A stretch of 64,000 nt of DNA. Source: Mucilaginibacter boryungensis (GTDB taxonomy: Bacteria > Bacteroidota > Bacteroidia > Sphingobacteriales > Sphingobacteriaceae). The DNA is taken from the NCBI RefSeq assembly GCF_015221995.1, contig NZ_JADFFM010000001.1, positions 2,914,001-2,978,000 of the forward strand. The letters run 5' to 3'. Shown here piece after piece: positions 27,326-37,031 of this stretch (within the stretch, counting starts at the first letter, position 1; the number at the start of each line of letters is the position of its first letter). Under the pieces are notes generated by a model. That model did not search any database and was not told where the DNA came from. It was given only the letters and a program-made list of their open reading frames with translations. Made by a program: the position numbers and the translations under genes.

Positions 27326-30300
27326 TTAAAATGAAAGATTGATACCAAATGTAACCGAGCGGCTAAGTGGATAGGAACCGTAATCGAGCCCTATTCCCTT
27401 AACGCCTTCGCCATATTGGTTTACTTCCGGGTTATAGCCAATGTATTTAGAAAACGTATATAGATTTTGCCCCGTAGCATATATTTTCAATGCGCTTATG
27501 CCCAGTTTTTTCAAAACGCTGGGTTTCACGGTATACCCCAACGATATATTACGGATCCTTAAATAGCTACCATCAAATAAATATCGTTGTACATTTGATG
27601 GAGCAAGGCCGATCGAGCCAATTCTGGGGTAGTTACCATCACCAGGTTCTGCTTCAGATTTCCAACGGTTAAGTACAGATACTGCTAATTGATTAAAGAT
27701 AAGCTGGTTTGTACCTACAAACCTCGACCCTAAATAGTAAATATCTCCTCCCTGAACACCCTGCAACTGGATACTCAGGTCGAAATTTTTATAAGTAAAC
27801 GTGTTGGTAATTCCATAAGAAAAATCCGGAGTTGGATTACCTAAAATAATCTGATCTGCCGGACTGATCACACCATCGTGATTAGTGTCCACAAACTTAG
27901 TATCACCGGGACCTGCCGCGGCCGAAAATTTCATTTGAGGATTAGCATCTACATCGGCCTGATTTTGAAATATGCCCGCTGTAGGATAACCATAAAATAC
28001 GGCGAAGGGCTGGCCAACCTGGATAAGTTGAGTTACTGTGTTTTCACTGTTGGTGATAATAGATGCATCATCATCACCTAACTTAAGGACCTTGTTTTTA
28101 TTAAATGAGAAATTCAGGCTGGTGCTCCAGCTAAACTGCTTTCCGTTAATATTGGTGGTTCTCAAATCAAGTTCAAGCCCTTTGTTTTCTACGTTACCTA
28201 TATTACCGGTATAGGTATTAAATCCTGAATTACCAGGGATTGGCCTGCTGTATAACAGATCTGAGGTAACCCTGCGATAGATATCGGCACTTAAGTAAAT
28301 CCTGTTCTTTAATAATCCTATATCAACCCCACCCCCTAATTGTTTGTTGGTTTCCCACGTTAAATTGGGGTTCGAAAAATTATTGGGTGCATAGCCCGTA
28401 GCTATCGCCCCATCGCCTGCGCCAAAATTATAATTTGAGGCAGCCAACACACTTTGCCATGCATAATTACCGATTGAAAAATTACCGGTTACACCGTATG
28501 ATCCTCTTAATTTTAATTCACTTATGGTACTTACATTTTTAAAAAAGTCTTCTTCAGAAATTCGCCATGCTGCTGAAACAGAAGGGAATGTACCCCATTG
28601 ATGTTGAGGCGCGAAACGGCTGGTACCATCGCGCCTAAAAGAAGCGGTTAAAATATATTTGTATTTATAATCATAATTTAACCTGGCTAAATAACTAATT
28701 AAACTCCAGGCCTGGCTGCTCAGTGAACCGCTAATAATAGAAGCCCCTTTAACATTTTTTACAAGATCATTAGCAAAAGTACCGCTTTGCCCTGTAAGCA
28801 CTGTGGCGTCGGAATTACTTGCTTGTATGGAATAAACAGCGGTAGCATTTAAATGATGGTTATCGTAAAAGGTTTTATTATAACTAATTTGGTTATCCCA
28901 GGTATAATTACTGGCTGTCAGCCTGTTATCGGTGCTGGCAATATTGGCGATATTACCACTTTTCATCTCAGGGATATTTACCCCTACGGTAGCGGTACTC
29001 ACGGTTGATGGTCTGTAAAAAAGCGTTGCAGCATTTTTATAGTCGCCGCCAAAACTCATTCTATACACCAGGTTCTTAATTGGGGTAAATTCAAGATAGG
29101 CGATACCTTGCACCCGGTATGTATTACTGTAGTTTAAGTAATTAGGGTCTTCTAACTTTTGCAGCGGAGATGTAATTGCTACGCTGCCGGTAAACGTTTT
29201 GGAACCTAATGTTTGCCCGTAGGTGCCATCCTCAAATTTGGCCGGAATAGTTGGCGGCATCATCAAGGCAGACAGTAAGGTGGCGCCATCACCCATTGAA
29301 CCATTAAAATGACCATCGGTAGCCCTTAGGTTCTCTATCCCGTAGGTAGGGGCAATATTAAAGCCAGCCTTCAAATATTTATTCAAAGTCATGTTAACAT
29401 TTGCCCTGAAAGCATAGCGTTTTAGATCGGTTGCTTTTAATATTCCCTGGTTAGCGTAATAATTCCCTGAGATGTAGTAATTCATTTTATCACTGCCACC
29501 TTGTGCACCTACCTGATAATTGGATGTCACGGCGGTTCTGAAGATTTCGCCCTGCCAATCTGTATTGGCTATCGCATCCGGGTTATCGTATATAGGTAAA
29601 TACCTGTAAGCTGTCGGCCTGCTTGCATTGGGTGTAGCCGGATTTCCGCCACTCGCCAGCCAGGTGTATTGAAAGCCTTCTTTTTCAAATTGGATATATT
29701 GATCTTTGTTTAATACCTGCATTTTCTTGGTGGCCTCGCTTGCGCTGGTATAAAAAGAGAAATCGAATTTAGTTTTTTTAGCCGATCCTTTTTTGGTGGT
29801 AATAATAATCACCCCGTTCCCCCCGCGCGAGCCATAAATAGCTGCCGATGCGGCATCTTTAAGCACATCAATTTTGGCTATATCATTTGGGTTTATGGAG
29901 TTAATATCACTTGCGTCTTCAAGAGGTAAACCGTCTACAACATACAATGGCGCGTTACTTGCATTTACTGAACCGGTTCCACGGATCCTGACTGTGGGAT
30001 TATCTCCGGGCCGGCCGGATCCCTGCCTTACTTCGACGCCAGGCATCTGGCCTTCCAGCGCATTTAAAACATTCCCCGTTACCTGTTTCTCAATTTGCGC
30101 GGCAGTTACCGAGGATATGGAATTGCTAACAGTCAGTTTTTGTTGCGTTCCATACCCCACTACCACAACCTCGTTTAACGATTTATTATCAGCAACTAAG
30201 GTTACATTATAGGTTAGCGCATTTTTAATAATTACTTCTTTACTGATATATCCAATAGATGAAAATACTAACGTGCCATTCAATGTCTTTAGATTTAACT

Positions 30301-30514
30301 TAAACAAGCCGTTTTCATTGGTGACGGTTACCATGTTTGTGCCTTTTACCTTAACGCTAACACCAGGTAGCGGCAGGCCGTCTTCGCCGGTAACTATTCC
30401 GCTAATGGAAATATCCAGGTGATAAAAACTGGCCTGCGGTTTATTTTCAAACAAGGCCCCATGTGCATTTATACTAAAAGCACATAGCAGTAATAAAATG
30501 TAAAGATTTCTCAT
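27326..30514 (-). CDS. SusC-family TonB-dependent outer-membrane transporter
   Basis: The 1062-residue protein has a signal peptide, a carboxypeptidase-like regulatory domain (VTGEDGLPLPGVSVKVKGTN), EVVVVGYGTQQKLTVSNSI, plug motifs YVVDGLPLEDASDINSINPN and VLKDAASAAIYGSRGGNGV, and a beta-barrel ending with a terminal Phe. It is the second gene of the 32281 operon, 51 bp after the beta-helix gene and 17 bp before susD. It should import the oligosaccharides trimmed by the operon's surface enzymes. Confidence 0.95.
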   Translation of the reverse strand: MRNLYILLLLCAFSINAHGALFENKPQASFYHLDISISGIVTGEDGLPLPGVSVKVKGTNMVTVTNENGLFKLNLKTLNGTLVFSSIGYISKEVIIKNALTYNVTLVADNKSLNEVVVVGYGTQQKLTVSNSISSVTAAQIEKQVTGNVLNALEGQMPGVEVRQGSGRPGDNPTVRIRGTGSVNASNAPLYVVDGLPLEDASDINSINPNDIAKIDVLKDAASAAIYGSRGGNGVIIITTKKGSAKKTKFDFSFYTSASEATKKMQVLNKDQYIQFEKEGFQYTWLASGGNPATPNASRPTAYRYLPIYDNPDAIANTDWQGEIFRTAVTSNYQVGAQGGSDKMNYYISGNYYANQGILKATDLKRYAFRANVNMTLNKYLKAGFNIAPTYGIENLRATDGHFNGSMGDGATLLSALMMPPTIPAKFEDGTYGQTLGSKTFTGSVAITSPLQKLEDPNYLNYSNTYRVQGIAYLEFTPIKNLVYRMSFGGDYKNAATLFYRPSTVSTATVGVNIPEMKSGNIANIASTDNRLTASNYTWDNQISYNKTFYDNHHLNATAVYSIQASNSDATVLTGQSGTFANDLVKNVKGASIISGSLSSQAWSLISYLARLNYDYKYKYILTASFRRDGTSRFAPQHQWGTFPSVSAAWRISEEDFFKNVSTISELKLRGSYGVTGNFSIGNYAWQSVLAASNYNFGAGDGAIATGYAPNNFSNPNLTWETNKQLGGGVDIGLLKNRIYLSADIYRRVTSDLLYSRPIPGNSGFNTYTGNIGNVENKGLELDLRTTNINGKQFSWSTSLNFSFNKNKVLKLGDDDASIITNSENTVTQLIQVGQPFAVFYGYPTAGIFQNQADVDANPQMKFSAAAGPGDTKFVDTNHDGVISPADQIILGNPTPDFSYGITNTFTYKNFDLSIQLQGVQGGDIYYLGSRFVGTNQLIFNQLAVSVLNRWKSEAEPGDGNYPRIGSIGLAPSNVQRYLFDGSYLRIRNISLGYTVKPSVLKKLGISALKIYATGQNLYTFSKYIGYNPEVNQYGEGVKGIGLDYGSYPLSRSVTFGINLSF

Positions 30515-30565
30515 TTAATTATATGGTTATTGGTTTGGTAATCACTATTAACTCTCAGCTCTCCG

Positions 30566-32281
30566 TCACTCAGTGACTATTACGTTTCCATCCGACTTGG
30601 CAAAAAAGTAAAAGGTCCCACGCGTAGCATTTATAGGCTGAGCATATAGTCTATTGCCCGCAATAGTGAATTTAAATGATGGATGATTAGCGCTTGCCCC
30701 GTTCAAAAGACCAAGGCTTGAAATTACAACAGCCACTTGTGCCGAGCCTGATGTGGCCTTATTTACTAATAAGAAATAGTTGGATGTATTAGCGTTGGAA
30801 CTACTGGAATTTTTTACTGTAATATTTATAGTACCCCCATAGGTAATGGAACTTAATCCGGCATCGTAAAGCCCTATTACATTTACTTTGTTCGTGTCCG
30901 GAAATGCTACCGATCTTGTAACATAACTTTCAGCACCAAAAGACCCCATTACATCATATTTTGTTACAATGGCTGCCTTGTTGGTACTTTTCAAATTAAT
31001 AATATTGTTAAAAAGGTTTTTTTCAGCAAGCCGGGTTAACGAATTGCCAGCTTTAATGATGTAGTGATTTATTAATGATAGGTCTTGCGTTCCAAAATAA
31101 TTGGCGAATGTATTTGCATAATTAATGTTGTTTCCGGCTACGTTTACCGCGCCATAGGTTGTACTATCTATCTCTACTACGTTTCCCGAAAAGCTATCGA
31201 TAGCATTGCCGTTTACATTAATGATAAAGTCGGTTATTGTGCCGGTAGCTTTAACAACGCTGTAAACCCCCTTTTGCCCAGACCATGCAAAATTATTTCC
31301 GGTAACATTCAAAGCTTTACAATTTTGAACCAGGATAGGTTCCTCCCCAGATTCAAAGAAATTGTTATTGTTGACAATTACCCAGTCGGATTGGTTATCA
31401 ATTTGTAAATGATGCTTTTTATTTACTCTTCTAACAGCATCTGAAGGAAAGAAAATTACATTATTCTCATATTTTAATCCGTCTATTCCGTTACAATACA
31501 CGGCAGTGATCAAAGCATCATTAGCGACGTTGCCCGAAAAAGTGCAATCATTGGTTGCCTGCCAGGTTGCAGATGGATCCCTGTCTACGTAAAAACAATA
31601 ATTAACACCATTAAAGAAATTTGCCTTAGTAATTTCTATAAGGCCATTGTGATGAACTGCGGTACCTTCTGGTTTTACATAAATAGCTTTATCGCAGCCA
31701 TTAAAAACATTGCCGCTAATTTCTAACTTACGGCAGTTCTTTATCTGAATTGCATTACCTGTTGTAGAAAATGTGAGACCCGTGATAACCGAATTATAAT
31801 CGCGTGCCGTGTTATCGCCTACGTTTATTGTGCCCAACAATTTGGCTTTATTCCCAGTGATAATAAAATCTGTTGTACTAATAGTTACCGATGTAAAATT
31901 ATAAGTCCCACTATTAAAACTTATCGTTTGAAACGGTTTCGCATCATTAAAGCATGATTGGATAGCTAAACTATCGTTAGTAACGCCATCCCCTTTTGCA
32001 CCATACCAGTTCACATAAATAGGCCCTGAATAGATCCGTTTCCACCTCTTTCCCGATGCGTCTACTAAAACTGTCGCGGTATTATCGGCACTAACAACGT
32101 CAATAGTATCTCGGTACCAATTTCCGGTTCCGTAATCGGTAGAGGCTGCCTGAGTATAATTTGAGCTCGTTAAAGCTCTGATTTGACTAATTGTCCCAGT
32201 GAATACTTTGCAGGTATCAATTTTGGCAAATGCTGAATTGTACAGAAGTGCCAAAGTAAATAGAATGAATAGGTTTTTCAT
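30566..32281 (-). CDS. Secreted right-handed beta-helix protein (pectate-lyase-3 / tailspike-like)
   Basis: The 571-residue protein has a signal peptide (to about residue 19), then VNWYGAKGDGVTNDSLAIQS around residue 90, the start motif of pectate-lyase-3/tailspike beta-helices, followed by about 300 residues of Asn-rich beta-helix rungs (LEISGNVFNGCDKAIYV, ALNVTGNNFAWSGQKGVY, VNVAGNNINYANTF). The last ~90 residues form a separate beta domain that resembles phage tail-fibre tips (TYGGTINITVKNSSSSN, GTFYFFAKSDGN). It could be a polysaccharide lyase or hydrolase acting first on the polymer, or a binding protein. It heads the operon, directly after the candidate GntR operator. Confidence 0.72.
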   Translation of the reverse strand: MKNLFILFTLALLYNSAFAKIDTCKVFTGTISQIRALTSSNYTQAASTDYGTGNWYRDTIDVVSADNTATVLVDASGKRWKRIYSGPIYVNWYGAKGDGVTNDSLAIQSCFNDAKPFQTISFNSGTYNFTSVTISTTDFIITGNKAKLLGTINVGDNTARDYNSVITGLTFSTTGNAIQIKNCRKLEISGNVFNGCDKAIYVKPEGTAVHHNGLIEITKANFFNGVNYCFYVDRDPSATWQATNDCTFSGNVANDALITAVYCNGIDGLKYENNVIFFPSDAVRRVNKKHHLQIDNQSDWVIVNNNNFFESGEEPILVQNCKALNVTGNNFAWSGQKGVYSVVKATGTITDFIINVNGNAIDSFSGNVVEIDSTTYGAVNVAGNNINYANTFANYFGTQDLSLINHYIIKAGNSLTRLAEKNLFNNIINLKSTNKAAIVTKYDVMGSFGAESYVTRSVAFPDTNKVNVIGLYDAGLSSITYGGTINITVKNSSSSNANTSNYFLLVNKATSGSAQVAVVISSLGLLNGASANHPSFKFTIAGNRLYAQPINATRGTFYFFAKSDGNVIVTE

Positions 32282-32324
32282 AAACAGTGGTTATATGGTT
32301 AGCAAAATGGTTAACGACTTTATT

Positions 32325-32355
32325 ATATCATACCCCTTAATAGGGGTTATGATAT
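32325..32355 (-). promoter_or_regulatory. Inverted repeat in the leader of the operon
   Basis: Arms 32325-32337 (ATATCATACCCCT) and 32342-32355 pair with one bulged base around loop TAAT. It lies 44-74 nt upstream of the ATG at 32281 and on the start-codon side of the candidate operator, so it is probably transcribed and could form a leader hairpin or be a second protein site. Confidence 0.5.
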
Positions 32356-32379
32356 ATATTTATAATTGGTAGTATGTAA

Positions 32380-32408
32380 ATATGTTATACATATATACAA
32401 ATATGTAA
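32380..32408. promoter_or_regulatory. Candidate GntR operator, copy 2 of the 29-bp element
   Basis: Identical to 13668-13696, in the same orientation relative to the minus-strand gene it precedes; it lies 99 nt upstream of the start at 32281. Extra half-site-like sequences flank it (GTATGTAA before, ACATGT after), suggesting a longer binding array than at copy 1. Confidence 0.72.
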
Positions 32409-32554
32409 CATGTAATTATGATTTGCAAATTTTTGTTCATAATTTTTATAATACGTATAATGTGTGGAGAATCCGCTCACATTGATTACCTGATAGCCTA
32501 ACGTTCCGCACCAAGTGGAAAGAATTGATAGACCGTCTCAAATTAAGCTACTGC

Positions 32555-32585
32555 CTATAATGACTGGGTTTAACCCCCTTTATAG
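32555..32585 (-). terminator. Hairpin after the hybrid two-component regulator gene
   Basis: CTATAA/TTATAG outer arms and GGGTT/AACCC inner arms form a stem just downstream of the regulator's stop codon at 32594. No T-run follows on the minus strand, so termination is only a possibility. Confidence 0.4.
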
Positions 32586-32593
32586 TTTCATGC

Positions 32594-35500
32594 CTACTCA
32601 CTTTGCTTCTTATATTCTTTTGGTAGCATACCCATTACTTCCTTAAAACGGTGTGCAAAATATTTAGTATCACTTATGCCTACCATATGCGATATTTCTT
32701 TTATGGAATATTGCCGTGTTTCAATCAGCCTGGCGGCGTGGTTTATTTTCACGGTGCGGATATATTCCACGGGGCTTTGGCCGGTGAGGCTTTTCAACTT
32801 CTTCACAAACACAGTGCGGCTCATGGGCATTATCGATATCAGGTCATCAACTGAAAAGGTGGGGTTACTGATGTTCTTTTCTATTTCCTGCTTTATTTTT
32901 ATAAGAAAGCTTTCGTTAAGGTCAACGATCCGCAATTGCGATTTGCCGGCTACTTTGGCTTGTACGGTCGCTGTATTTTTTTCATCAGGGGTACTATATA
33001 GTCGTTTACGCTGTTCCATCATCGTCTTAATGCGCGAGCGGAGCAATTTAGCCGTGAAAGGTTTGGTCATAAACGCGTCAGCCCCACGTTCGTAGGCAGC
33101 TATTTCAGTATCGGGGTCGGTTTTAGCTGTTAAGAATATCAGCGGGATATGGCTGGTTAATGGATGATCACGTAATGCTTTCAGAAAGGCAAAACCATCC
33201 ATTTTAGGCATCATAATATCGCTCACAATAAAGTCGGGCACCTCCTTCAGGACAATTGCCAGCGCAGCTTCGCCATTATTGGCTTGTAATACTTTATAAT
33301 CTGCGCTCAACAAACCCGATAGATATTGCCGCAAATCATCATCATCTTCAATTAATAAAAGTGTATCAATTTGTGGGTTTGTTTTTTGGTCGGGTGATTT
33401 ATCAGCTTTAACAATAATATCCGGTTTGATGACTGCGTCTGTAATTACAATATTTTCAAGCCGGGCAAAGTGGGCTGCGCCGGTCAAAAACAAAATAGTA
33501 AAGGTACTGCCTATATTTTGCTGGCTTTCCACTTTTATCTCGGCCCCATGGCGGTCTACTATTTCTTTTACAATTGATAAACCTATGCCGGTGCTTGGCT
33601 TTGTTTTATCCGGGTTATGCGAAACAAAGCGGCTAAATAATTCCCTGATAATTTCATTGTTCATCCCCGTCCCATAATCTTTTACCTGTACAGCAACTTT
33701 ATCATTCGCCTGGAATATATTTATCTCTATAACTCCCCCTTTAGGCGTGTACTTAACTGCGTTTGATAACAGGTTGAACATCATTTTTTCCAGGCTATCA
33801 GGATCTAACCAAACACTTTTCCCCCTACTTTCATCATTAACCTTTAGGGTGATACCGTGCAGGCCCGCTGTGTTTGTAAAATCTCCGGCTATTGCTGCAA
33901 TCTGTTCGCCAATGGCTATTTCACGCACTAACAAAAGCTGATTTTGTATTTTCCTGAAGTCCAGTATCTGGTTAACAAGCCGCAGCATCCGTTGCGAGTT
34001 CTTTAATACCAACTGCAAGCGGTCTTTTACCGACCGGTTTACCCCTTCTTCTTCCAGTAATTGTTCAACGGGTGAAACGATCATCGTCAGTGGGGTACGC
34101 AGCTCGTGCGAAATATCGGTAAAGAAATTGGTCTTCATTTCGGTTTGCTCCTTTTCAAGCAGCAAGCGGTCTTTCAGCCTGTAAAAAGTAATGATCCATC
34201 TGGATACGAAAAACACAAGGGATAAACCCGCAAGTAGGTATAAAATAATGGCCCACCACGTTTGCCAAATGGCCGGCACAATGGTTATAGGCAGCTGATG
34301 TTCATTATTGATCCAAAGCCCTTTGCTGTTGGTTGAGCGGACATGAAATACATAATTGCCCGGCGAAAGATTAATATAATTAACACTCCGTTCACGGGTG
34401 TCTATCCAATCGTTGTCTACACCATCAAGCTTATATTGATATCTCATCTGCCGGGTGTAGCTCATGTCCAAAGCGGCAAAAGATAGGGTAATAAAATTTT
34501 GTTTGCTATTCAGTATCAAGGCCCTCATGTCATCGATATGACTTGCAAGTGGCGAGGCATTGCCAATAGGCACATCATGATTAGCGATACGGAAGCCCGT
34601 GATAGCCATATAAGGATTAAAAGCATCGGCTTTTAATTTTGCGGTATTAATACTAATAAAACCGCCGGTAGTGCCCAGTATAAGGTTGCCCGTGCTGGTG
34701 TTGATATTGCCACCCTCTGAAAAGTTATCGCCTTTTATCAAGCGGGCAATGTCGTAGTGGTTTTCGAATGTATTTCTTACCGGATCGAAGCGCATCAGGT
34801 TAGCTTCACAAACTATCCAAAGCCTATGCTGCTCATCTTCCTTTATTTGCTGGATTAGGTCAGAAACTACTCCATTTTTTGTCGAGTAATTAAAAAAACG
34901 CGTAGGGAAACCTTTCTTGTCTTTATTTACCACTTTATCAAAACCACCACCAAAAGTGGCAATATAGATATCGCCATTGCTTGTTGTGCAGATATCGTAA
35001 ATATCATTTGCGCCAAGCCCGGCGTTTGTGGGGCTTCGTTTATAATGCCGTATTTCATCCAACTTGTTCAGGGCAGTATTGGGTGTAATCACGAACAAGC
35101 CCAGGGTAGCCCCAACATACAATTTGCCCGCGCGGTCTTCGGCAATGCTACGGATATGATATGCTGCATTGATGGGGTAGTTTTTGAACTGATTTTTAAA
35201 ATTGTAAAAACGCCCATCAACATGGTTATCTGCCAGGTTTAGCCCACCTGCATAAGTACCTATCCATACCCGGTTCCGGCTATCCACAAATACACGGTAA
35301 ACCCGATTATCCGTAAGGCTGTATGGATCGGCTTTGTTGGTAACATAGTGCAATACTTTAAATTTTTTCCCCCAACCATCAGGCACCAATTTATAAACCC
35401 CTTCTCCTTTTGTGCCTATCCATATATTGCTTTCGGCGTCCTCTATCATAGAATAGGCCATTCCACCCAGTGGTTTCCCTGTGCCTATTACACCATCGCC

Positions 35501-36925
35501 GGTAATTATGCCCAGCTTTTGCCAACCGGAATTATAAATGGTGATAGTGCCGTCTTTAGTAGCTATCCACACCCGGTGATGACTATCTTCCAGCATACTT
35601 CGAACATTATTGTTGCCTTTTGGATTTACAACCGACAATGTAAACGCAGGGTCATTCAAAATTAGTTTTTCAATACCCTGCGACCGGGTACTGAGCCACA
35701 GGTTTCCCTGCTTGTCAGAAAAGCCGGCGTATAGCATCGATGAAAACAAATTGGCATCGGCAGGGCGCATATCAGCTACCGGGATAAGTTTGTCCGTCAA
35801 CGGATCATATAAAACAAATCCCCCGCCCGATGAGTGTATCCAAAGATGATGGTTAATATCTTCCCATATTAAAAATTTAAGCGTAACCAGGTTATCATTT
35901 CTGGCTGCTGTTTTTATGGGGTAGTATTTAACGGTTCCGGTTTTTGTATTGAAACAAGTAACGCCACCTGTGCCTGTTTCAATCCAGGCATTTTTACGTG
36001 TATCGATGTAGCAGGACTTGATAACGGTGTTAACATTATCAGCCGAGGGGGATATAGCATATCTTTTCAAATTTCCCGTGGTGGCATCATAGCTAAAAAA
36101 ATCGCTTTTAGCAGAACAAATGAGTAAATGCTGCTCATCAATTTTTTTCAGGGAGCCGATAATAGAATGTGACCCAGTGGTAAGCAAGCGAAATTCATTA
36201 TTCCCTTTATTAAAGATATAGATATTGCCGTCACGAGATCCAAACCATATTTCATTACCTAATTCTACTGCGCTAAAAAAGTTAACCCCGTTGGTAAAAT
36301 AGGAACGTTGCGACTTCAGGTCGGGCGAAAACTGGAAGAGGCCATTATCGGTCAGTATCCATGATCGTTTTTCCTTATCTTCGAATACTTCACGTACCTG
36401 GTCATCTATGTGCTTATCGTTACCGATGTTGAACAGCATGGGTTTAAAGACGGTATCTTTAAAACAAATGCACCCCTCGTTATTGCTTACCAGCCATACC
36501 TTACCAGATGCAGTGGGGATAACCTTGGATACGTGAAAGGGATTGTTTTTAAATTGCGGAAACCAACGGATATTTGAAAAAGTTTCAAGCCGTGGGTCAA
36601 AACGATATATATCATTATCATGTGTTTGTGTCCATATATAACCGTGTTTATCAAGGTATAATTTATCAAACCTATTGCCTCGCATTAAGCGGGTGTCTTC
36701 TTTGTTAAGGATATAGGAACGAAACGTCGCCCCGTCAAACTTACTGATACCATCCCATGTTGAGAACCACATAAAACCCTTTTGGTCCTGCAATATGTCC
36801 ATTACCGTTTTTTGCGGCAGGCCATCTTCAATACCATAATGCTGTACGCTCAATTTAGGCTGAGCGGCAATGTTTTGGACATTCTGTAGAATCAACAGGG
36901 CGCTAAGTACCAGGATTATTCTCAT
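32594..36925 (-). CDS. Hybrid two-component system regulator (propeller-kinase-receiver-AraC)
   Basis: The 1443-residue protein has the full HTCS order: signal peptide, about 14 propeller repeats (QDQKGFMWFSTWDGISKFDG, NIWIGTKGEGVYKL, RVWIGTYAGGLNLA), a Y_Y_Y domain near residues 790-850, one membrane helix near 870-890 (IILYLLAGLSLVFFVSRWI), a HisKA domain with His940 in ISHELRTPLT, an ATPase domain (NLLSNAVKYTPKGG, DYGTGMNN), a receiver with phospho-acceptor Asp1236 (VSDIMMPKMDG) and a C-terminal AraC helix-turn-helix (FSVDDLISIMPMSRTVFVKK). It diverges from the SusC/SusD pair at 37569, its likely target, and senses a periplasmic glycan fragment. Confidence 0.96.
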   Translation of the reverse strand: MRIILVLSALLILQNVQNIAAQPKLSVQHYGIEDGLPQKTVMDILQDQKGFMWFSTWDGISKFDGATFRSYILNKEDTRLMRGNRFDKLYLDKHGYIWTQTHDNDIYRFDPRLETFSNIRWFPQFKNNPFHVSKVIPTASGKVWLVSNNEGCICFKDTVFKPMLFNIGNDKHIDDQVREVFEDKEKRSWILTDNGLFQFSPDLKSQRSYFTNGVNFFSAVELGNEIWFGSRDGNIYIFNKGNNEFRLLTTGSHSIIGSLKKIDEQHLLICSAKSDFFSYDATTGNLKRYAISPSADNVNTVIKSCYIDTRKNAWIETGTGGVTCFNTKTGTVKYYPIKTAARNDNLVTLKFLIWEDINHHLWIHSSGGGFVLYDPLTDKLIPVADMRPADANLFSSMLYAGFSDKQGNLWLSTRSQGIEKLILNDPAFTLSVVNPKGNNNVRSMLEDSHHRVWIATKDGTITIYNSGWQKLGIITGDGVIGTGKPLGGMAYSMIEDAESNIWIGTKGEGVYKLVPDGWGKKFKVLHYVTNKADPYSLTDNRVYRVFVDSRNRVWIGTYAGGLNLADNHVDGRFYNFKNQFKNYPINAAYHIRSIAEDRAGKLYVGATLGLFVITPNTALNKLDEIRHYKRSPTNAGLGANDIYDICTTSNGDIYIATFGGGFDKVVNKDKKGFPTRFFNYSTKNGVVSDLIQQIKEDEQHRLWIVCEANLMRFDPVRNTFENHYDIARLIKGDNFSEGGNINTSTGNLILGTTGGFISINTAKLKADAFNPYMAITGFRIANHDVPIGNASPLASHIDDMRALILNSKQNFITLSFAALDMSYTRQMRYQYKLDGVDNDWIDTRERSVNYINLSPGNYVFHVRSTNSKGLWINNEHQLPITIVPAIWQTWWAIILYLLAGLSLVFFVSRWIITFYRLKDRLLLEKEQTEMKTNFFTDISHELRTPLTMIVSPVEQLLEEEGVNRSVKDRLQLVLKNSQRMLRLVNQILDFRKIQNQLLLVREIAIGEQIAAIAGDFTNTAGLHGITLKVNDESRGKSVWLDPDSLEKMMFNLLSNAVKYTPKGGVIEINIFQANDKVAVQVKDYGTGMNNEIIRELFSRFVSHNPDKTKPSTGIGLSIVKEIVDRHGAEIKVESQQNIGSTFTILFLTGAAHFARLENIVITDAVIKPDIIVKADKSPDQKTNPQIDTLLLIEDDDDLRQYLSGLLSADYKVLQANNGEAALAIVLKEVPDFIVSDIMMPKMDGFAFLKALRDHPLTSHIPLIFLTAKTDPDTEIAAYERGADAFMTKPFTAKLLRSRIKTMMEQRKRLYSTPDEKNTATVQAKVAGKSQLRIVDLNESFLIKIKQEIEKNISNPTFSVDDLISIMPMSRTVFVKKLKSLTGQSPVEYIRTVKINHAARLIETRQYSIKEISHMVGISDTKYFAHRFKEVMGMLPKEYKKQSE

Positions 36926-37002
36926 TGTTAACTATTACTCAAATGTAACATTTTCACTTACCGGCACTTTCACGGACTGTGACGGTTACCAATAAAAGGG
37001 GT

Positions 37003-37031
37003 TATTTTGACCGATTTGGTAGGTCAAAATA
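37003..37031. promoter_or_regulatory. 10-bp inverted repeat TATTTTGACC/GGTCAAAATA
   Basis: Arms 37003-37012 and 37022-37031 are exact reverse complements with a 9-bp spacer, about one helical turn apart. It lies 78 bp upstream of the regulator's start codon. It is a candidate binding site for the HTCS AraC domain or another dimeric factor. Confidence 0.55.

Larger units (their letters stand above)
32282..32593. other. 312-bp regulatory region upstream of the long minus-strand operon
   Basis: This gap holds the second 29-bp operator copy (32380-32408), a leader inverted repeat (32325-32355) and a hairpin just after the upstream regulator gene (32555-32585). No coding frame was seen. Confidence 0.6.

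Noticed and set aside
32282-32593. Idea that the HTCS at 32594-36925 controls the operon starting at 32281
   Set aside because: It lies in the same direction upstream, but the 29-bp element shared with the GntR region explains that operon better; the HTCS faces the susC gene at 37569. Not excluded.
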